This document shows positions 6,521-15,249 of a stretch of DNA of 64,000 bases, piece by piece (positions within the stretch are counted from its first letter, which is position 1; the number at the start of each line of letters is the position of its first letter). Position numbers and translations under genes: made by a program. Under the pieces are notes generated by a model. The model was not told the DNA's origin and searched no databases. It worked only from the letters and a program-made list of their open reading frames with translations. Origin of the DNA: Thiomicrorhabdus immobilis (GTDB lineage Bacteria > Pseudomonadota > Gammaproteobacteria > Thiomicrospirales > Thiomicrospiraceae); assembly GCF_021654855.1 (NCBI RefSeq), contig NZ_AP024202.1, forward strand, positions 868,001 through 932,000, read 5' to 3'.

Positions 6521-8977
6521 ATGATGCAAACACCTCAGATAGCATTAACTGAATTTAACGAAACGGTTCTTGAAAGTTACTTTCCTGACGTATTTCAACA
6601 TACTCTGTCACAAACTATTTATAAAAACTTTGTTGGTTTGAGTTTGCCTGAAGATAAATTGTTTGTTGTATTGGGTACCGACTCAGGATTACTGGCAGAT
6701 TACCTTTCTCAGATTGCAACGCCTGGACAACGGTTTATTTTGCTTGATCACGCTCCTGTTATTGAATGGCTTAAACAAAATAAAGAGATTAATCCTAAGA
6801 TGGAACTGTACGCTTTTAATGATTTTAATTTTGAAGTGCTGTATGAAACACATCAAGATTATGTCATTAGAAATGCAATCATCTTGTTAAAGTCGCTTGT
6901 TGTAGATAGAGAAATGGATTTATACCAAGGGCTTTTTAGACGTTATGAAGAGCAATTTCAGCGCTTTAGAATCGATAGAGTGGATAACCGTGATTTTAAA
7001 AAGGTGTTTGATCAACAGCTCGAAAACGTTTGTGATTTAGTACACCCTTTACAGGTAATCAAAGACCGCCTTAAAGGAGAAGTACCCGGAATTATCTTGG
7101 GCGGAGGGCCTTCTTTAGATCAAATCATTCCATGGCTGAAAGTAAATCAGAATAAAGTTTGGATATTTGCAGCAAGTAGAATTTGTAAGAGACTGTTAAA
7201 AGAAGGGATTACCCCCGATTTTATTGCTTCGTTAGACCCTCAGCCTTTGATTTTTGAATATTCGAAGGAGATGTATCAATTTGCTGACCAGAGTATCTTA
7301 ATTACTGGAGAACACCCTTATCCAAGATTAATCCAGCAATGGAAAGGTTTAAAAACCTATACTCGTCGAAGGTTTCCGTGGGCGAAAGGCAGTGAGGATA
7401 ACTTTATTTCTGATGGACCCACAGTGACTAACGCTATGTTTGGCATGGCGGTCTATTTAGGCGTATCAAATCTCTATTTAGCGGGTGTTGATTTCTGTTT
7501 TACGCTAGACGGAGTGTGTCATGAATCGGGTAGTATTGAATCCCAAATGGGAATTAGGGATTACTTTGATACTCAAGCGATTAATTACAGAGGTGAAAAA
7601 GTAGGTACGAATATACAATTGTATGATGCACGCAATCTATTTGAAGAGCAATTTGCTAAGCTTTCAAAAACTTGGACTGGGTTACAAGCGCATAACTTGA
7701 ACTCTGGCGCTGCGGTTGTTAACGGTATTGATTATCAATCCATTGAATCGTTAGATTTAAGTGTTGATAAATTTGATGTAGTGGATGTGTTTAAATCTGA
7801 GTTACAAGATTCTATTGAATCGCAAAAACAGTTTTTAAAGTTCTTAACCGCTGAGCTCAACCGGGCTAAGATTTGGCTTGAGCAGATTGCTAACAAAGCT
7901 AAAACAGGTGTTCACCTTACCTCTATCCTTTTCAAGGATGTTAAAAAACAGCCTGAAAGAATTAATGAAGTATTAAAGATAAAACAGCAGTTAGAAAATT
8001 ATGTTGGTGTGGACTATCAAACAATGGTGAATTACGCCTATGTTGATTTTATGGAAACACTTCAGCCTGTCGAGTCAGAAGAAGCAATGTCTCAGCAAGA
8101 AATGACCAACGCCTTAATGGGTTTTTTTGGCGGCTTACAAAAAGGTTCGGAAGGATTTTTAGAGCGCATATTGTCCATTCGAAACGAGATCAACTTTAGA
8201 AAGTCTGAAATGGATTCTAGTACTCACTTTCCTGAATTAGCGCAACAGTGGTTAAATAAGGGGGTTCCTGGTCGATTTTATGTGTGGTTAGAAAGCATTG
8301 ATGAGCATGGTTATGAATATTATTTGTCAAAGTTTCCTAATGAAGTTAAGGAGTTGGAATCTGCTTATGAAGAACTCGTTCACGATGAAAGAAAATTGAA
8401 GACCCGCTTTGAAAGCCGCCTGTCAGACCCTCAAGAGTATGTGTTGCAAGTCGTAAAGGCTTTTGAACAGAAAATGTTCCATCCAATAGAAAAGGTGATT
8501 CGTCAGCTTCAATCATTACCAAAAGAGCATTTTCAGGCCGTTAAGTTATTTGCAGAAGGTACTCTCTTTGAATTACAGAACCACCCTGAGCAAGCGTTAG
8601 AGAAATACTTAGAGGCTGATCCAGAAAAAACAAAAGCGTATGTTCTGCAAAGACTATTTCCTCTGGCATTTACTTTGAGTAAATACGATTTAGCTCTTGA
8701 AACTTTAGAAGTTTTGTGTCGATACGATAAAAGGTATATGCCTATTTTTGCAGACTCTTTAGCTTTGTTGGGTAATGTCGATGGTGCAATCCAAACTTAC
8801 CAAGCTTATCCTTTACTTAAACAAGATACCAACGCAGTGATAAGCCTTCTTAAACTTTACGTTCAAGTAGGGCTGGTTGATTTGGCAAACACTCTGTTAA
8901 GTGAGGCTGAGGGAAGTCCCCTATTAGATCAGCAAAAACTTCAAAGCTTTGTTGATGATTTGAATACTTCATCATAA
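6521..8977 (+). CDS. maf: Motility accessory factor Maf (flagellin glycosylation, MptE-like domain)
   Basis: Maf proteins are needed to attach pseudaminic or legionaminic acid to flagellin and are thought to be the transferases. The 818-residue product has the MptE-like/DUF115 core at about residues 185-350: PGIILGGGPSLDQIIPWL, WIFAASRICKRLL, FIASLDPQPLIFEYS, then DGPTVTNAMFGMAVYLG and LYLAGVDFCF. The last 250 residues look helical and TPR-like and exceed a minimal Maf. Two adjacent ATG codons could start it, and the ribosome site is weak. It stands directly before the two flagellin genes, its likely substrates, and a strong terminator separates them. Confidence 0.88.
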   Translation: MMQTPQIALTEFNETVLESYFPDVFQHTLSQTIYKNFVGLSLPEDKLFVVLGTDSGLLADYLSQIATPGQRFILLDHAPVIEWLKQNKEINPKMELYAFNDFNFEVLYETHQDYVIRNAIILLKSLVVDREMDLYQGLFRRYEEQFQRFRIDRVDNRDFKKVFDQQLENVCDLVHPLQVIKDRLKGEVPGIILGGGPSLDQIIPWLKVNQNKVWIFAASRICKRLLKEGITPDFIASLDPQPLIFEYSKEMYQFADQSILITGEHPYPRLIQQWKGLKTYTRRRFPWAKGSEDNFISDGPTVTNAMFGMAVYLGVSNLYLAGVDFCFTLDGVCHESGSIESQMGIRDYFDTQAINYRGEKVGTNIQLYDARNLFEEQFAKLSKTWTGLQAHNLNSGAAVVNGIDYQSIESLDLSVDKFDVVDVFKSELQDSIESQKQFLKFLTAELNRAKIWLEQIANKAKTGVHLTSILFKDVKKQPERINEVLKIKQQLENYVGVDYQTMVNYAYVDFMETLQPVESEEAMSQQEMTNALMGFFGGLQKGSEGFLERILSIRNEINFRKSEMDSSTHFPELAQQWLNKGVPGRFYVWLESIDEHGYEYYLSKFPNEVKELESAYEELVHDERKLKTRFESRLSDPQEYVLQVVKAFEQKMFHPIEKVIRQLQSLPKEHFQAVKLFAEGTLFELQNHPEQALEKYLEADPEKTKAYVLQRLFPLAFTLSKYDLALETLEVLCRYDKRYMPIFADSLALLGNVDGAIQTYQAYPLLKQDTNAVISLLKLYVQVGLVDLANTLLSEAEGSPLLDQQKLQSFVDDLNTSS

Positions 8978-9018
8978 AACCCAATTCTTTTACAGGTATT
9001 TACCTGATTTGAATCACT

Positions 9019-9047
9019 AAGCCATTCTTCTGAATGGCTTTTTTTTT
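9019..9047 (+). terminator. Intrinsic terminator after maf
   Basis: AAGCCATTC at 9019-9027 pairs perfectly with GAATGGCTT at 9032-9040 across a four-base loop, followed by seven T. A smaller hairpin (CAGGTA/TACCTG, about 8993-9006) precedes it. Confidence 0.9.
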
Positions 9048-9076
9048 GTCCCATCTAAAAAAGTAAAAAATAATTC

Positions 9077-9103
9077 TAAAGTTTTTTAAATACGCACCGT
9101 TAA
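9077..9103 (+). promoter_or_regulatory. FliA (sigma28) promoter of the first flagellin gene
   Basis: TAAAGTTT at 9077-9084, an 11-base spacer, and ACCGTTAA at 9096-9103. The sigma28 consensus is TAAAGTTT-N11-GCCGATAA, so the -35 is perfect and the -10 matches 6 of 8. The start of transcription would fall near 9110, leaving a leader of nearly 90 bases before the ATG. Confidence 0.85.
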
Positions 9104-9197
9104 GGTAATTGAAGGCAAGAGACATTGCCTCAAATTAAAAAATAAATAACACAAGTAAACACACAACATACTTATTAAAAGTATAGGGAGAAATATC

Positions 9198-10019
9198 ATG
9201 GCAATGGTAATCAACACAAACATCGCTTCTTTAAATGCAACACGCCAACTAGACCTATCTAGTCGTGAACAATCAGTATCAATGGAACGTTTGACTTCAG
9301 GTCTTCGTATTAATAGCGCAGCAGATGATGCGGCAGGTTTAGCAGTTGCAACAAGAATGACAACTCAAATCATGGGTACGGATATGGCGATTCGTAATAC
9401 GAATGACGGTATCTCTCTTGCACAAACTATTGATGGTGCGGCAGAAGAAATGATGGGAATGATGCAGCGTCAACGTGAATTAGCAGTCCAGTCGTTGAAC
9501 GGAACTTATTCAGCCGCCAACCGAACTGCGATGGATGCAGAGTTTAATGCGTTATCAGCTGAAATGACTCGAATCTCAAGCACAACAAAGTTTAATGGTG
9601 TATCTGTTCTTGATACTGCGGCTCAAATTGAAATTCATGCCGGTTGGGAGGATAACGCAGCAGACTCGATAGTTGTTACCGCAATTGGTGGAACAGCGAT
9701 TGCAACTGCTGTAACAGCGCTAGGTGTAGACACTTCTGCAAATGCAGCTGCTGCAATTACTGGTTTAGATGGACAGATTTCAGTGTTAAATACCGCAAGA
9801 TCAGGTGTTGGTGCAGTTCAAAATCGTTTAGAGCATACGGTCGCTAACTTACAAAATATTAGTGAGAACATTAGTGCATCACGTTCAAGCATTCTGGATG
9901 CTGATTTTGCAAAAGAAAGTGCTAACTTGGCTCGTACACAGGTCTTACAGCAAGCAGGTATGAGTATGTTAAGTCAAGCTAACCAAGCTTCTCAGAATGT
10001 AATGCAGTTACTGCAATAA
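9198..10019 (+). CDS. fliC: Flagellin, first copy
   Basis: Flagellin is the filament subunit, exported through the flagellar type III system. The 273-residue product has the canonical N-terminal D0/D1 region (VINTNIASLNATRQL, SGLRINSAADDAAGLAVATRM) and C-terminal D1/D0 region (DADFAKESANLARTQVLQQAG). Only about 60 residues lie between, so it is a short flagellin with little outer domain. It is preceded by a FliA promoter and AGGGAG. It is highly similar to the next flagellin, with a near-identical central DNA tract. Ser/Thr residues in the centre are possible glycosylation sites given the nearby maf; that is inference. Confidence 0.95.
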   Translation: MAMVINTNIASLNATRQLDLSSREQSVSMERLTSGLRINSAADDAAGLAVATRMTTQIMGTDMAIRNTNDGISLAQTIDGAAEEMMGMMQRQRELAVQSLNGTYSAANRTAMDAEFNALSAEMTRISSTTKFNGVSVLDTAAQIEIHAGWEDNAADSIVVTAIGGTAIATAVTALGVDTSANAAAAITGLDGQISVLNTARSGVGAVQNRLEHTVANLQNISENISASRSSILDADFAKESANLARTQVLQQAGMSMLSQANQASQNVMQLLQ

Positions 10020-10046
10020 GTAAAATTAGAGTTTATTAGGCTTTTA

Positions 10047-10057
10047 TCAGGCCTGGT
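10047..10057. repeat. Copy of the CAGGCCTGGT palindrome between the flagellin genes
   Basis: TCAGGCCTGGT lies in noncoding DNA shortly after the first flagellin stop codon. It contains the exact CAGGCCTGGT core found at seven other sites. Confidence 0.65.
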
Positions 10058-10104
10058 AACTAAAATTTTGAAGAGTTCTTTTTATGAGGCTCTCAAACGG
10101 AATT

Positions 10105-10150
10105 CGCCACCTAGTTGGCGGATAACATAAAAGTTAGAACGCCAACTAGG
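10105..10150 (+). promoter_or_regulatory. Competing hairpins in the leader of the second flagellin gene
   Basis: CCTAGTTGGCG at 10110-10120 and CGCCAACTAGG at 10140-10150 form an 11-bp perfect inverted repeat with a 19-base loop. The inner part TGGCG (10116-10120) can instead pair with CGCCA at 10105-10109 over a six-base loop. The two folds exclude each other. No T tract follows, so this is not an ordinary terminator. It ends about 37 bases before the ATG and may control read-through, stability or translation of the second flagellin. I found no clear FliA promoter in this gap. Confidence 0.55.
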
Positions 10151-10187
10151 GCAAAACTAACATTTCTTTACAAAAAGGAGATTTATC

Positions 10188-11009
10188 ATGGCAATGGTAA
10201 TCAACACAAATGTAAGTTCTATCAATGCAACTCGTCAACTTGATGGAACAAGTCGTCAACAAGCAGTGTCAATGGAGCGTTTGACTTCTGGTCTACGTAT
10301 CAATAGTGCGGCAGATGATGCGGCAGGTTTAGCAGTAGCAACCAAAATGACTTCACAAATTATGGGTACTGATCAAGCGGTGCGCAATGCGAATGATGGT
10401 ATTTCTATGGCACAAACTATTGATGGTGCGGCAGAAGAAATGTCAAGCATGATGCAGCGTCAACGTGAATTAGCGGTACAATCATTAAACGGAACATACT
10501 CTGCGGCCAACCGAGCTTCAATGGATGCTGAATTTAATGCATTATCGGCTGAATTAACTCGTATTTCTTCAACAACCAAGTTTAATGGCGTGTCAGTTCT
10601 AGATACAGCTGTGTCAACTAACTTACAAGTTGGTTGGGAAGATAATGCTAATGATTCAATCAATATTACAACAATTGGTGGAACTGCGATTGCAACTGCT
10701 GTAACAGCGCTAGGTGTAGATACTTCTGCAAATGCTGCTGCTGCAATTACTGGTTTAGATGGCCAGATTTCTGTATTAAGTACAGCTCGTTCAGGTGTTG
10801 GTGCGGTTCAAAACCGTTTAGAGCACACTGTTGCTAACTTACAGAATGTGAGTGAGAATATTTCAGCAGCTCGTTCTAGCATTCAAGATGCAGACTTTGC
10901 AAAAGAAAGCGCTAACTTAGCCCGTACACAAGTGCTTCAGCAAGCGGGTATGAGTATGTTAAGCCAGGCAAATGGTAACTCACAAAACGTATTGGCTCTA
11001 TTACGATAA
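10188..11009 (+). CDS. Flagellin, second copy
   Basis: This second filament subunit also has 273 residues, with the same N- and C-terminal flagellin cores (SGLRINSAADDAAGLAVATKM; DADFAKESANLARTQVL). It starts identically to the first copy (MAMVINTN) and differs by scattered substitutions. The central segment around GGTAIATAVTALGVDTSANA is nearly identical in DNA to the first copy, including silent sites. AAAGGAG lies upstream of the ATG. Two flagellins could form a mixed filament or serve different filament zones. It probably shares a transcript with the two downstream flaG genes. Confidence 0.95.
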   Translation: MAMVINTNVSSINATRQLDGTSRQQAVSMERLTSGLRINSAADDAAGLAVATKMTSQIMGTDQAVRNANDGISMAQTIDGAAEEMSSMMQRQRELAVQSLNGTYSAANRASMDAEFNALSAELTRISSTTKFNGVSVLDTAVSTNLQVGWEDNANDSINITTIGGTAIATAVTALGVDTSANAAAAITGLDGQISVLSTARSGVGAVQNRLEHTVANLQNVSENISAARSSIQDADFAKESANLARTQVLQQAGMSMLSQANGNSQNVLALLR

Positions 11010-11066
11010 ACTTAGGTTTAGCGTGGATAGTCTAATTCACTAGTGAGCTAAATAGGAGGGATTGAG

Positions 11067-11480
11067 ATGGACGTAAACTCTATATCATCCCCTGTACAGG
11101 GAACGAACTCTGCTCAGACTTTAGCAACATCGTCTAATGCAAATAAAGTTCCCCAACAACAGGTCGAGACCTCAGTCGTCTCTCCTAACTTGATAAAGGC
11201 TCAGCAAGAAACCCAAGAGATGTTGCAAAAACAAGTTGAACAGGTTAACTCAAGACTTGATCAACTTGGATTAGGTGTAACCTTTACGGTGGATGAAAAT
11301 ACTCAGTCTTCAGTAGTTAAAGTTATTGATAAAGCGACTGATGAAGTAGTTAAACAGTACCCAAATGAAGAATCGTTGAAAATGATGAAAAACATTCAAA
11401 ACTATCTTGATTCGGTACAACAAAGTGGACTATCTAACAAAGAAGGTTTGACAGGTGCCTTATTCAATGAAATCATATAG
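11067..11480 (+). CDS. flaG: FlaG family protein, first copy
   Basis: FlaG proteins affect filament length or stability; their mechanism is poorly defined. The 137-residue product has a low-complexity Gln/Ser-rich N-terminal half and a C-terminal FlaG domain (about residues 65-125) with LGVTFTVDENTQSSVVKVID, EVVKQYPNEESLKMMKNI and a final helix. It follows the second flagellin by 57 bases, with AGGAGG before the ATG, and a paralogue follows. Confidence 0.88.
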   Translation: MDVNSISSPVQGTNSAQTLATSSNANKVPQQQVETSVVSPNLIKAQQETQEMLQKQVEQVNSRLDQLGLGVTFTVDENTQSSVVKVIDKATDEVVKQYPNEESLKMMKNIQNYLDSVQQSGLSNKEGLTGALFNEII

Positions 11481-11507
11481 ATGATGAACTGAATTAAGGA
11501 GGGGGGT

Positions 11508-11954
11508 ATGGCTGAGTTAAGCGGAATACAACCTAATAATCTGACTAAAATTCCTTTGGATGTGTCCACAACTCCCACTGCTTCTAGCGGTTTTGAGAGG
11601 GTAAGCCAGCAGGATGTTGCTCAACAAGTTGAGCAGAAGAAAGCGGGTTTTAAACAATCAACACCGCAAGAAGTGAGTGGCCAAATTGATGCAGTTGAGC
11701 TTGATAAGCAGATGAATGACTTAAATGCTCAGTTGCAAAAACTTCAAAATTATTTGAAGTTTGAAAGAGATGAAGATTCTGACAGAATGGTCATCTTCAT
11801 TAAAGATAGAGAATCTGATGAAGTGATTCGTCAGATTCCTTCTCAAGAATTTTTAGCTATATCAAAAAGTATTGGACAATACTTAGAGATGAGCAAACAG
11901 GTTTCTGAAAAGATATTGCCACCCATTGGTTTGTTGACCAATGAAACTGTATAA
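11508..11954 (+). CDS. FlaG family protein, second copy
   Basis: The 148-residue product has the same FlaG C-terminal layout as its upstream neighbour (LNAQLQKLQNYLKFERDED, MVIFIKDRESDEVIRQIPSQEF, SIGQYLEMSKQV) but is diverged. The N-terminal half is low complexity and unlike the first copy. The ribosome site is AGGAGGGGGG immediately upstream, giving a G6 run close to the start codon. A strong terminator follows, ending the flagellin-flaG transcript. Confidence 0.83.
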   Translation: MAELSGIQPNNLTKIPLDVSTTPTASSGFERVSQQDVAQQVEQKKAGFKQSTPQEVSGQIDAVELDKQMNDLNAQLQKLQNYLKFERDEDSDRMVIFIKDRESDEVIRQIPSQEFLAISKSIGQYLEMSKQVSEKILPPIGLLTNETV

Positions 11955-11984
11955 AACAGGTGGTACCATTTCCCTTGTGTGTTT

Positions 11985-12008
11985 AGCGGCCTTTTGGCCG
12001 CTTTTTTT
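11985..12008 (+). terminator. Intrinsic terminator after the flaG pair
   Basis: AGCGGCC at 11985-11991 pairs with GGCCGCT at 11996-12002 over a TTTT loop, followed by a T run. Confidence 0.92.
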
Positions 12009-12028
12009 ATTTTTAGCCCTAGAATTCT

Positions 12029-12054
12029 TAAAGTTTTTTATTTTTAGCCGTTAT
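12029..12054 (+). promoter_or_regulatory. FliA (sigma28) promoter of fliD
   Basis: TAAAGTTT at 12029-12036, a 10-base spacer, and GCCGTTAT at 12047-12054. The -35 is perfect, the -10 matches 6 of 8, and the spacer is one base shorter than ideal. It is the only sigma28-like site in the gap between the terminator and fliD. Confidence 0.72.
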
Positions 12055-12151
12055 AGAAGTTATAACAAAAGATAAGTTGGCATTTTTGGTGCTAATGTTA
12101 TTCTGAGATAAAATAAATTAAAATTCTTTTTCCCCGACCAGGAGCGCTGTT

Positions 12152-14473
12152 ATGGCAAATGAAATTGGTACAACGCTTTTAAATACGTTAACAAATAGCA
12201 CATTTGATATTGGTAATATGGCTAAAGTCATGGCTGAGGCTGAGGTAGCAGGGCCTCGTTCAATTGTGGAAAAGAGCCAAACTAAGGTAAATACAGAGTT
12301 AAGTGCATTGAAGTATTTAGAATCTAATATTACCGCTTTTCAAAGTTATTTAACGGACTTATCTTCCCCGAACCTATTTCAAAGTAGACAAGCTCAGTCT
12401 TCTAATGAGTCTGTTTTTACAGTTCAAACTAATGGAGTGCCTGTAACGGGCTCTTACCAAATTGAATCTGTACAAATTGCTAAAGCGCACACCTTGGTTG
12501 GTAATCAAACATATAGCTCAGCTTCAGATCTTATTTCAACAGGCAATTTGACTATTAGTGTTGGAGGGCAAACCCAAAATATACTTATTGATAATACAAA
12601 CAACACCCTTGAAGGATTACAAAATATTATTAATAACGGTGATTACGGAGTTAATGCCTCGATTATTAATAATGGTGGTAGCTATCAAATTATGTTTTCG
12701 TCTAAAAATACTGGCGCAGCATCGGAAATATCTATTAGTGGGATTGTCGATTTTGATGTAAATGGCCTTACCACGACCACTGAAGCTCAAAATGCGGTTT
12801 TAAGCGTAAATGGATTGAATATTTCTAGTGCTACAAATACATTTAGTGAAGTTATTGACGGTTTAGAGATTAAATTAAATTCAGCTTCTCCAGGAACAAC
12901 ACAAAGCCTGACCGTAAATTCAGATTCGGAAAAAATTACCAATACAGTTCTAGATTTTGTTGATGTTTACAATCAATTAGATACGATTTTGGATGATTTA
13001 GGTTCTTATAAGCAGCTTACTCCGGAAGAAGAAACGATGGAGGATTATGCTTTTTTTGGTGATTTAGCAGGCAGTTCACTACTTAGAAGTTTAAAAGAAC
13101 AGTTAAGAAGTTCGCTTAGCGGAGCCATTCCAGAATTAACCGATCCAAATACCCTTGCTTCAGTAGGGATCTCTTTTGATAAAGAGGGAAAACTTTCGGT
13201 AGATAGTGCTGTATTAGATAATTTAGTGAGTTCCAATTTAGATGCTTTATCCAGCGTTTTTTCAAAAAGTGGTCAGACAACGGATTCATTGATGAATGTT
13301 ATTGGTGGCAGTGATGAGACTTTAGCTGGTACTTACGCGATTGATGTGACACAGCTTGCTGAAAGGGCAACTGTTACCGGTGGTAATGTTGTATATGCTG
13401 CCAATGAATATCGTGTTGCTGGAAGTTCTGTACAAGATCCTGTTGCCGCTTTGACTATTGAGGCGGGTTCATCCTTTGATATCTCTTTTAATGGCGGGGC
13501 TGTTTCTACTATTAATCTTACTTCTGGAAGCTATGGCTCTAGAGATTTAGTGGCAGCACAGATGCAAGCGGATATAAGTGCACAAACAGGACAGTCAGTT
13601 TTAGTAGCTTATGATTCATCGCAGTCACGTTTTGAAATTTCGAGTTCGACTGGAACGCTGGATATATCAGCAGCCACATTATTGCAGAATCAAGGTTTTT
13701 TAGCCGGAAACTATGCAAGTGAACAGTTAATTGATATTGCTACAGACGCCAGTTTTGATGTTTCTATCGATGGTTCAACTGCAGCATCTGCGGTTATTTC
13801 AGCGGACAAATACACTTTAAGTGAGTTAGCCGAAACTATGCGTAGCTCAATAAATAATTTGAGTGAAGTCTCTGCGTTAGGGGCGAGTATTAATATTGCT
13901 ACCGCAGGTGATGCTTTAACGATAACTTCAGGTCGATATGGTTTTGCTTCAAATGTTTCGTTAACGAATTTTTTGAACTTCGGGAACGCGGGTTTAGCTA
14001 CTGATTTAATTGATGCTGGGCAAAATATTGATGGTACGATTACTACGGCAAGTGGTAGTTTAAGCTTAGGGGCATACGCAGATAGTGATGATGGTCGTAA
14101 GGTTAAAATTTCCGATTATGCTGTTATTGGTACGACAGCCGCTGAAGTAAGGGGGTTAGAGTTTGAAATTCTTGGTGGCGCAATTGGCTCAAGAGGTGAT
14201 ATCGTCTTTTCCCAAGGTTTTGCAAGTCGAGTAAATGACACAATAGGACGTTTGCTAGATAGTGAAAACGGTCTTGTTACAGACAGAATGGATTCATTGA
14301 CTAAACGGGTTAGTGAGCTAAATGATAAAAATGACAAGCTAGATGCGCGTTATGAAAAAATGTTATTGAAATATCAACTTCAATTTTCTTCATTGCAGTC
14401 GTTATTGTCTAGTTCACAACAAACAAGTGACTTTCTAACTGCAACATTCTCAAATAATAACAATAATAACTAA
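12152..14473 (+). CDS. fliD: Filament cap protein FliD, enlarged
   Basis: FliD caps the filament tip and directs flagellin insertion. At 773 residues it is much longer than the common 450-480. The N-terminal part (residues 1-120) and the C-terminal coiled part (about 690-765, with RMDSLTKRVSELNDK and LLKYQLQFSSLQSLL) fit FliD. A middle module at about residue 392 (GTYAIDVTQLAERATVTGG) resembles the N-terminal one near residue 99 (GSYQIESVQIAKAHTLVG), so the extra length looks like an internal duplication of a FliD_N-like module. The protein ends in six Asn encoded by AAT/AAC repeats. fliS and a fliT-like gene follow. Confidence 0.92.
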   Translation: MANEIGTTLLNTLTNSTFDIGNMAKVMAEAEVAGPRSIVEKSQTKVNTELSALKYLESNITAFQSYLTDLSSPNLFQSRQAQSSNESVFTVQTNGVPVTGSYQIESVQIAKAHTLVGNQTYSSASDLISTGNLTISVGGQTQNILIDNTNNTLEGLQNIINNGDYGVNASIINNGGSYQIMFSSKNTGAASEISISGIVDFDVNGLTTTTEAQNAVLSVNGLNISSATNTFSEVIDGLEIKLNSASPGTTQSLTVNSDSEKITNTVLDFVDVYNQLDTILDDLGSYKQLTPEEETMEDYAFFGDLAGSSLLRSLKEQLRSSLSGAIPELTDPNTLASVGISFDKEGKLSVDSAVLDNLVSSNLDALSSVFSKSGQTTDSLMNVIGGSDETLAGTYAIDVTQLAERATVTGGNVVYAANEYRVAGSSVQDPVAALTIEAGSSFDISFNGGAVSTINLTSGSYGSRDLVAAQMQADISAQTGQSVLVAYDSSQSRFEISSSTGTLDISAATLLQNQGFLAGNYASEQLIDIATDASFDVSIDGSTAASAVISADKYTLSELAETMRSSINNLSEVSALGASINIATAGDALTITSGRYGFASNVSLTNFLNFGNAGLATDLIDAGQNIDGTITTASGSLSLGAYADSDDGRKVKISDYAVIGTTAAEVRGLEFEILGGAIGSRGDIVFSQGFASRVNDTIGRLLDSENGLVTDRMDSLTKRVSELNDKNDKLDARYEKMLLKYQLQFSSLQSLLSSSQQTSDFLTATFSNNNNNN

Positions 14474-14496
14474 GATTGTTTGAATAGGTGAAAAAT

Positions 14497-14931
14497 ATGA
14501 ACATGGCAATGAAAAAACAGTTTGTTCAACAATACGCTAATACATATGTAGAAACAGCTGTTTCTGAGGCAACACCTCATAAATTGGTTGAAATGCTTTA
14601 TGATGGCGCTTTGAAAAATATGAATCTTGCAAAAGTATTTATGTTGCAAAAGGATTTTGAAAAAAAATCTACCCATATAAATAAGGCATTGGCGATTTTA
14701 GCCTCACTAAGAACTTGTGTTGATTTGGAGAAAGGAGGGGACATAGCTAAGAATTTATATGATTTATATGAGTACTGTTATCGTCGTTTATTTGAATCGT
14801 CACTAAAAAATGATACAGAAATTGTTGATGAGGTGATTTCTCATATCAGCACGGTTAGCGAAGCTTGGAAAATGATGCCTGATAATATTAAGAAGGTTTC
14901 AAAAGAGCAAATTGATAAAATCAAAGTTTAA
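14497..14931 (+). CDS. fliS: Flagellin export chaperone FliS
   Basis: FliS binds flagellin C-termini in the cytoplasm and prevents early polymerisation. The product is all-helical with the family pattern QQYANTYVETAVSEATPHKLVEM and LYDGALKNMNLAK, and a tail from KNLYDLYEYCYRRL. I choose the ATG at 14497 (144 residues) because AGGTG at 14486-14490 is six bases upstream; an upstream GTG at 14488 lies inside that ribosome site. ATG codons at 14503 and 14509 are also possible. Confidence 0.92.
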   Translation: MNMAMKKQFVQQYANTYVETAVSEATPHKLVEMLYDGALKNMNLAKVFMLQKDFEKKSTHINKALAILASLRTCVDLEKGGDIAKNLYDLYEYCYRRLFESSLKNDTEIVDEVISHISTVSEAWKMMPDNIKKVSKEQIDKIKV

Positions 14932-14936
14932 GTTTA

Positions 14937-15224
14937 ATGACTTTACAAAATACCAAAATATCCTTGTTGGCGCACTCAAAGAACATGCTGTTATCCGCGC
15001 AGAGAGCCGATTGGCAGAGGTTTTCAGAGTTAGATTCTGAGTGGCTGAAAATGCTGGAAACAGCAGTAAATAAATATGGACAACAAGTTGAAGATATTAG
15101 TTTAGAGCTGTTGGCTGATAATGTACAAATACAAGAATTAATCGAAAAAGAACAGAGGCTAATCCTAAGGAATCTACAAAACGATACTAAAAATATGGTT
15201 TCAGTTAAAACTTACTTAAAATAA
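14937..15224 (+). CDS. fliT: FliT-like flagellar chaperone
   Basis: This small helical protein of 95 residues follows fliS by five bases. The pattern LLAHSKNMLLSAQRADWQRFSELDSEW followed by a long charged helix fits the FliT family, which chaperones FliD and can modulate flagellar regulators. Sequence conservation in this family is low, so the call rests partly on size and on the fliD-fliS-fliT gene order. Confidence 0.7.
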   Translation: MTLQNTKISLLAHSKNMLLSAQRADWQRFSELDSEWLKMLETAVNKYGQQVEDISLELLADNVQIQELIEKEQRLILRNLQNDTKNMVSVKTYLK

Positions 15225-15249
15225 ACCTACAAAAAATGTTGCCAAAATT

